A DNA stretch of 15,672 nucleotides from Actinomycetota bacterium. Lineage in GTDB: Bacteria; Actinomycetota; Acidimicrobiia; Spongiisociales; ZC4RG35. Of the stretch, positions 15,090-15,672 are shown piece after piece. Position numbers and translations under genes: made by a program. The stretch lies in the NCBI GenBank assembly GCA_027296205.1, contig JAPUJM010000129.1, forward strand, positions 1-15,672. Reading direction: 5' to 3'. Position 1 is the stretch's first letter. The number at the start of each line of letters is the position of its first letter. The notes under the pieces were generated by a model. The model was given only the letters and a program-made list of their open reading frames with translations, ran no database searches and was not told the DNA's origin.

Positions 15090-15672
15090 CAGTCGAGAGA
15101 GCGATCGATCGCCTGACGCCAACGACTCTGCAGCCGGGAGCGTTCATCAGACGTCATTTTCGGCGTCCATCGGTCGGCTTCGACCCAGAGCGACGTGAGC
15201 TCCTCCAGGTCGGACCAGAATCCGACAGCAAGACCGGCGGCGTAGGCCGCGCCCGATGCCGTCGTCTCCGCAACGGTCGGCCGGACCAACTCCACTCCAA
15301 GCAAATCGGCTTGAAATTGCATGAGAAGCGAATTTTGTGTCATGCCCCCGTCGACCTTCAACTCGACCAGATCCACCCCGGAGTCTTCCGTCATGGCGTC
15401 GAGGACGTCTTTCGTCTGATAGGCCGTCGACTCGAGAGCCGCCCGAGCGATATGACCCCTATTGGCGAATCGAGTCAAACCGATAATCACACCTCTCGCG
15501 TCAGGTCGCCAGTGAGGTGCAAAAAGACCGGAGAACGCCGGGACGAAGTAGACGTCTCCGTTGTCCTCGACCGAAAGGGCCAGATCCTCGACGTCGGATG
15601 CCTCACCAATGATCCCGAGATTGTCCCGGAGCCACTGCACCAGGGACCCGGTGACGGCAACCGACCCTTCGA
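15080..15672 (-). CDS. glpK: Glycerol kinase (C-terminal part, cut by window edge)
   Basis: Last 197 residues of an FGGY-family kinase that phosphorylates glycerol to glycerol-3-phosphate with ATP. The reading frame is open to the window edge, entering at EGSVAVTGSLVQWLRD, a typical glycerol-kinase segment. Then come YFVPAFSGLFAPHWRPDARG, which is characteristic of GlpK, GLTRFANRGHIARAALES, the LKVDGGMTQNSLLMQFQAD nucleotide-site segment, and TTASGAAYAAGLAVGFW. The C-terminus DWVQ is normal in position. An internal GTG at 15640 is not the start. It is 48 nt upstream of pgsA in the same direction, so glycerol-3-phosphate supply and phosphatidylglycerophosphate synthesis are neighbours. The N-terminal half lies outside the window. 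Confidence 0.95.
   Translation of the reverse strand, partial: EGSVAVTGSLVQWLRDNLGIIGEASDVEDLALSVEDNGDVYFVPAFSGLFAPHWRPDARGVIIGLTRFANRGHIARAALESTAYQTKDVLDAMTEDSGVDLVELKVDGGMTQNSLLMQFQADLLGVELVRPTVAETTASGAAYAAGLAVGFWSDLEELTSLWVEADRWTPKMTSDERSRLQSRWRQAIDRSLDWVQ

Noticed and set aside
1..15672. CRISPR array, insertion sequence, prophage, toxin-antitoxin or defence island
   Set aside because: No spaced direct repeats, transposase, integrase or defence-type protein is present. The only tRNA has no integrase or duplicated tRNA end beside it, and all genes are core or metabolic.

Overview
This is a gene-dense, high-GC chromosomal window. Every gene except one MFS transporter is on the minus strand. 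The content and order point to an Actinomycetota genome. The strongest sign is the run mfd, mazG, eno, ftsB/divIC-like, DUF501, ppx, which matches the mycobacterial order Rv1020-Rv1026 as I recall it. Other signs are an actinobacterial-type iscS-mnmA pair, GTG/TTG starts, and genes without clear Shine-Dalgarno sites. A deep-branching class such as Acidimicrobiia is plausible, but that is inference; no taxonomic marker gene is present.

Layout, left to right. (1) 1-2427, minus: the 5' part of mnmA (cut by the window edge), iscS-type cysteine desulfurase and an enoyl-CoA hydratase. iscS and mnmA overlap by 4 nt, forming a sulfur-relay unit for tRNA 2-thiouridine. (2) 2498-4111, plus: a DHA2-type drug/efflux MFS transporter, divergent from the hydratase. 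(3) 4112-4314: a non-coding stretch with a nested hairpin and a strong bidirectional terminator, facing tRNA-Leu(UAA) on the minus strand (4315-4401). (4) 4410-13411, minus: in transcription order mfd, a parvulin-type lipoprotein, a YabN-like methylase-MazG fusion, enolase, an FtsB/DivIC-like septum protein, DUF501, Ppx/GppA, then the tRNA. (5) 13473-15672, minus: in transcription order glpK (3' end only), pgsA and an NAD-dependent epimerase/reductase. GlpK makes glycerol-3-phosphate, the substrate PgsA uses for phosphatidylglycerophosphate synthesis, so this is a lipid-oriented unit feeding toward mfd.

Many junctions are translationally coupled by ATGA or GTGA overlaps (pgsA/epimerase, eno/ftsB, DUF501/ppx, iscS/mnmA) or nearly touch (parvulin/mazG, ftsB/DUF501). 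The central block therefore probably works as one long housekeeping unit covering repair, extracytoplasmic folding, NTP sanitation, glycolysis, division and polyphosphate/(p)ppGpp metabolism.

I see no CRISPR array, insertion sequence, phage gene, toxin-antitoxin or defence module. The window looks like core genome. The least explained parts are the DUF501 protein held between FtsB and Ppx, the methylase half of the MazG fusion, the epimerase coupled to pgsA, and the structured non-coding stretch at 4112-4314.
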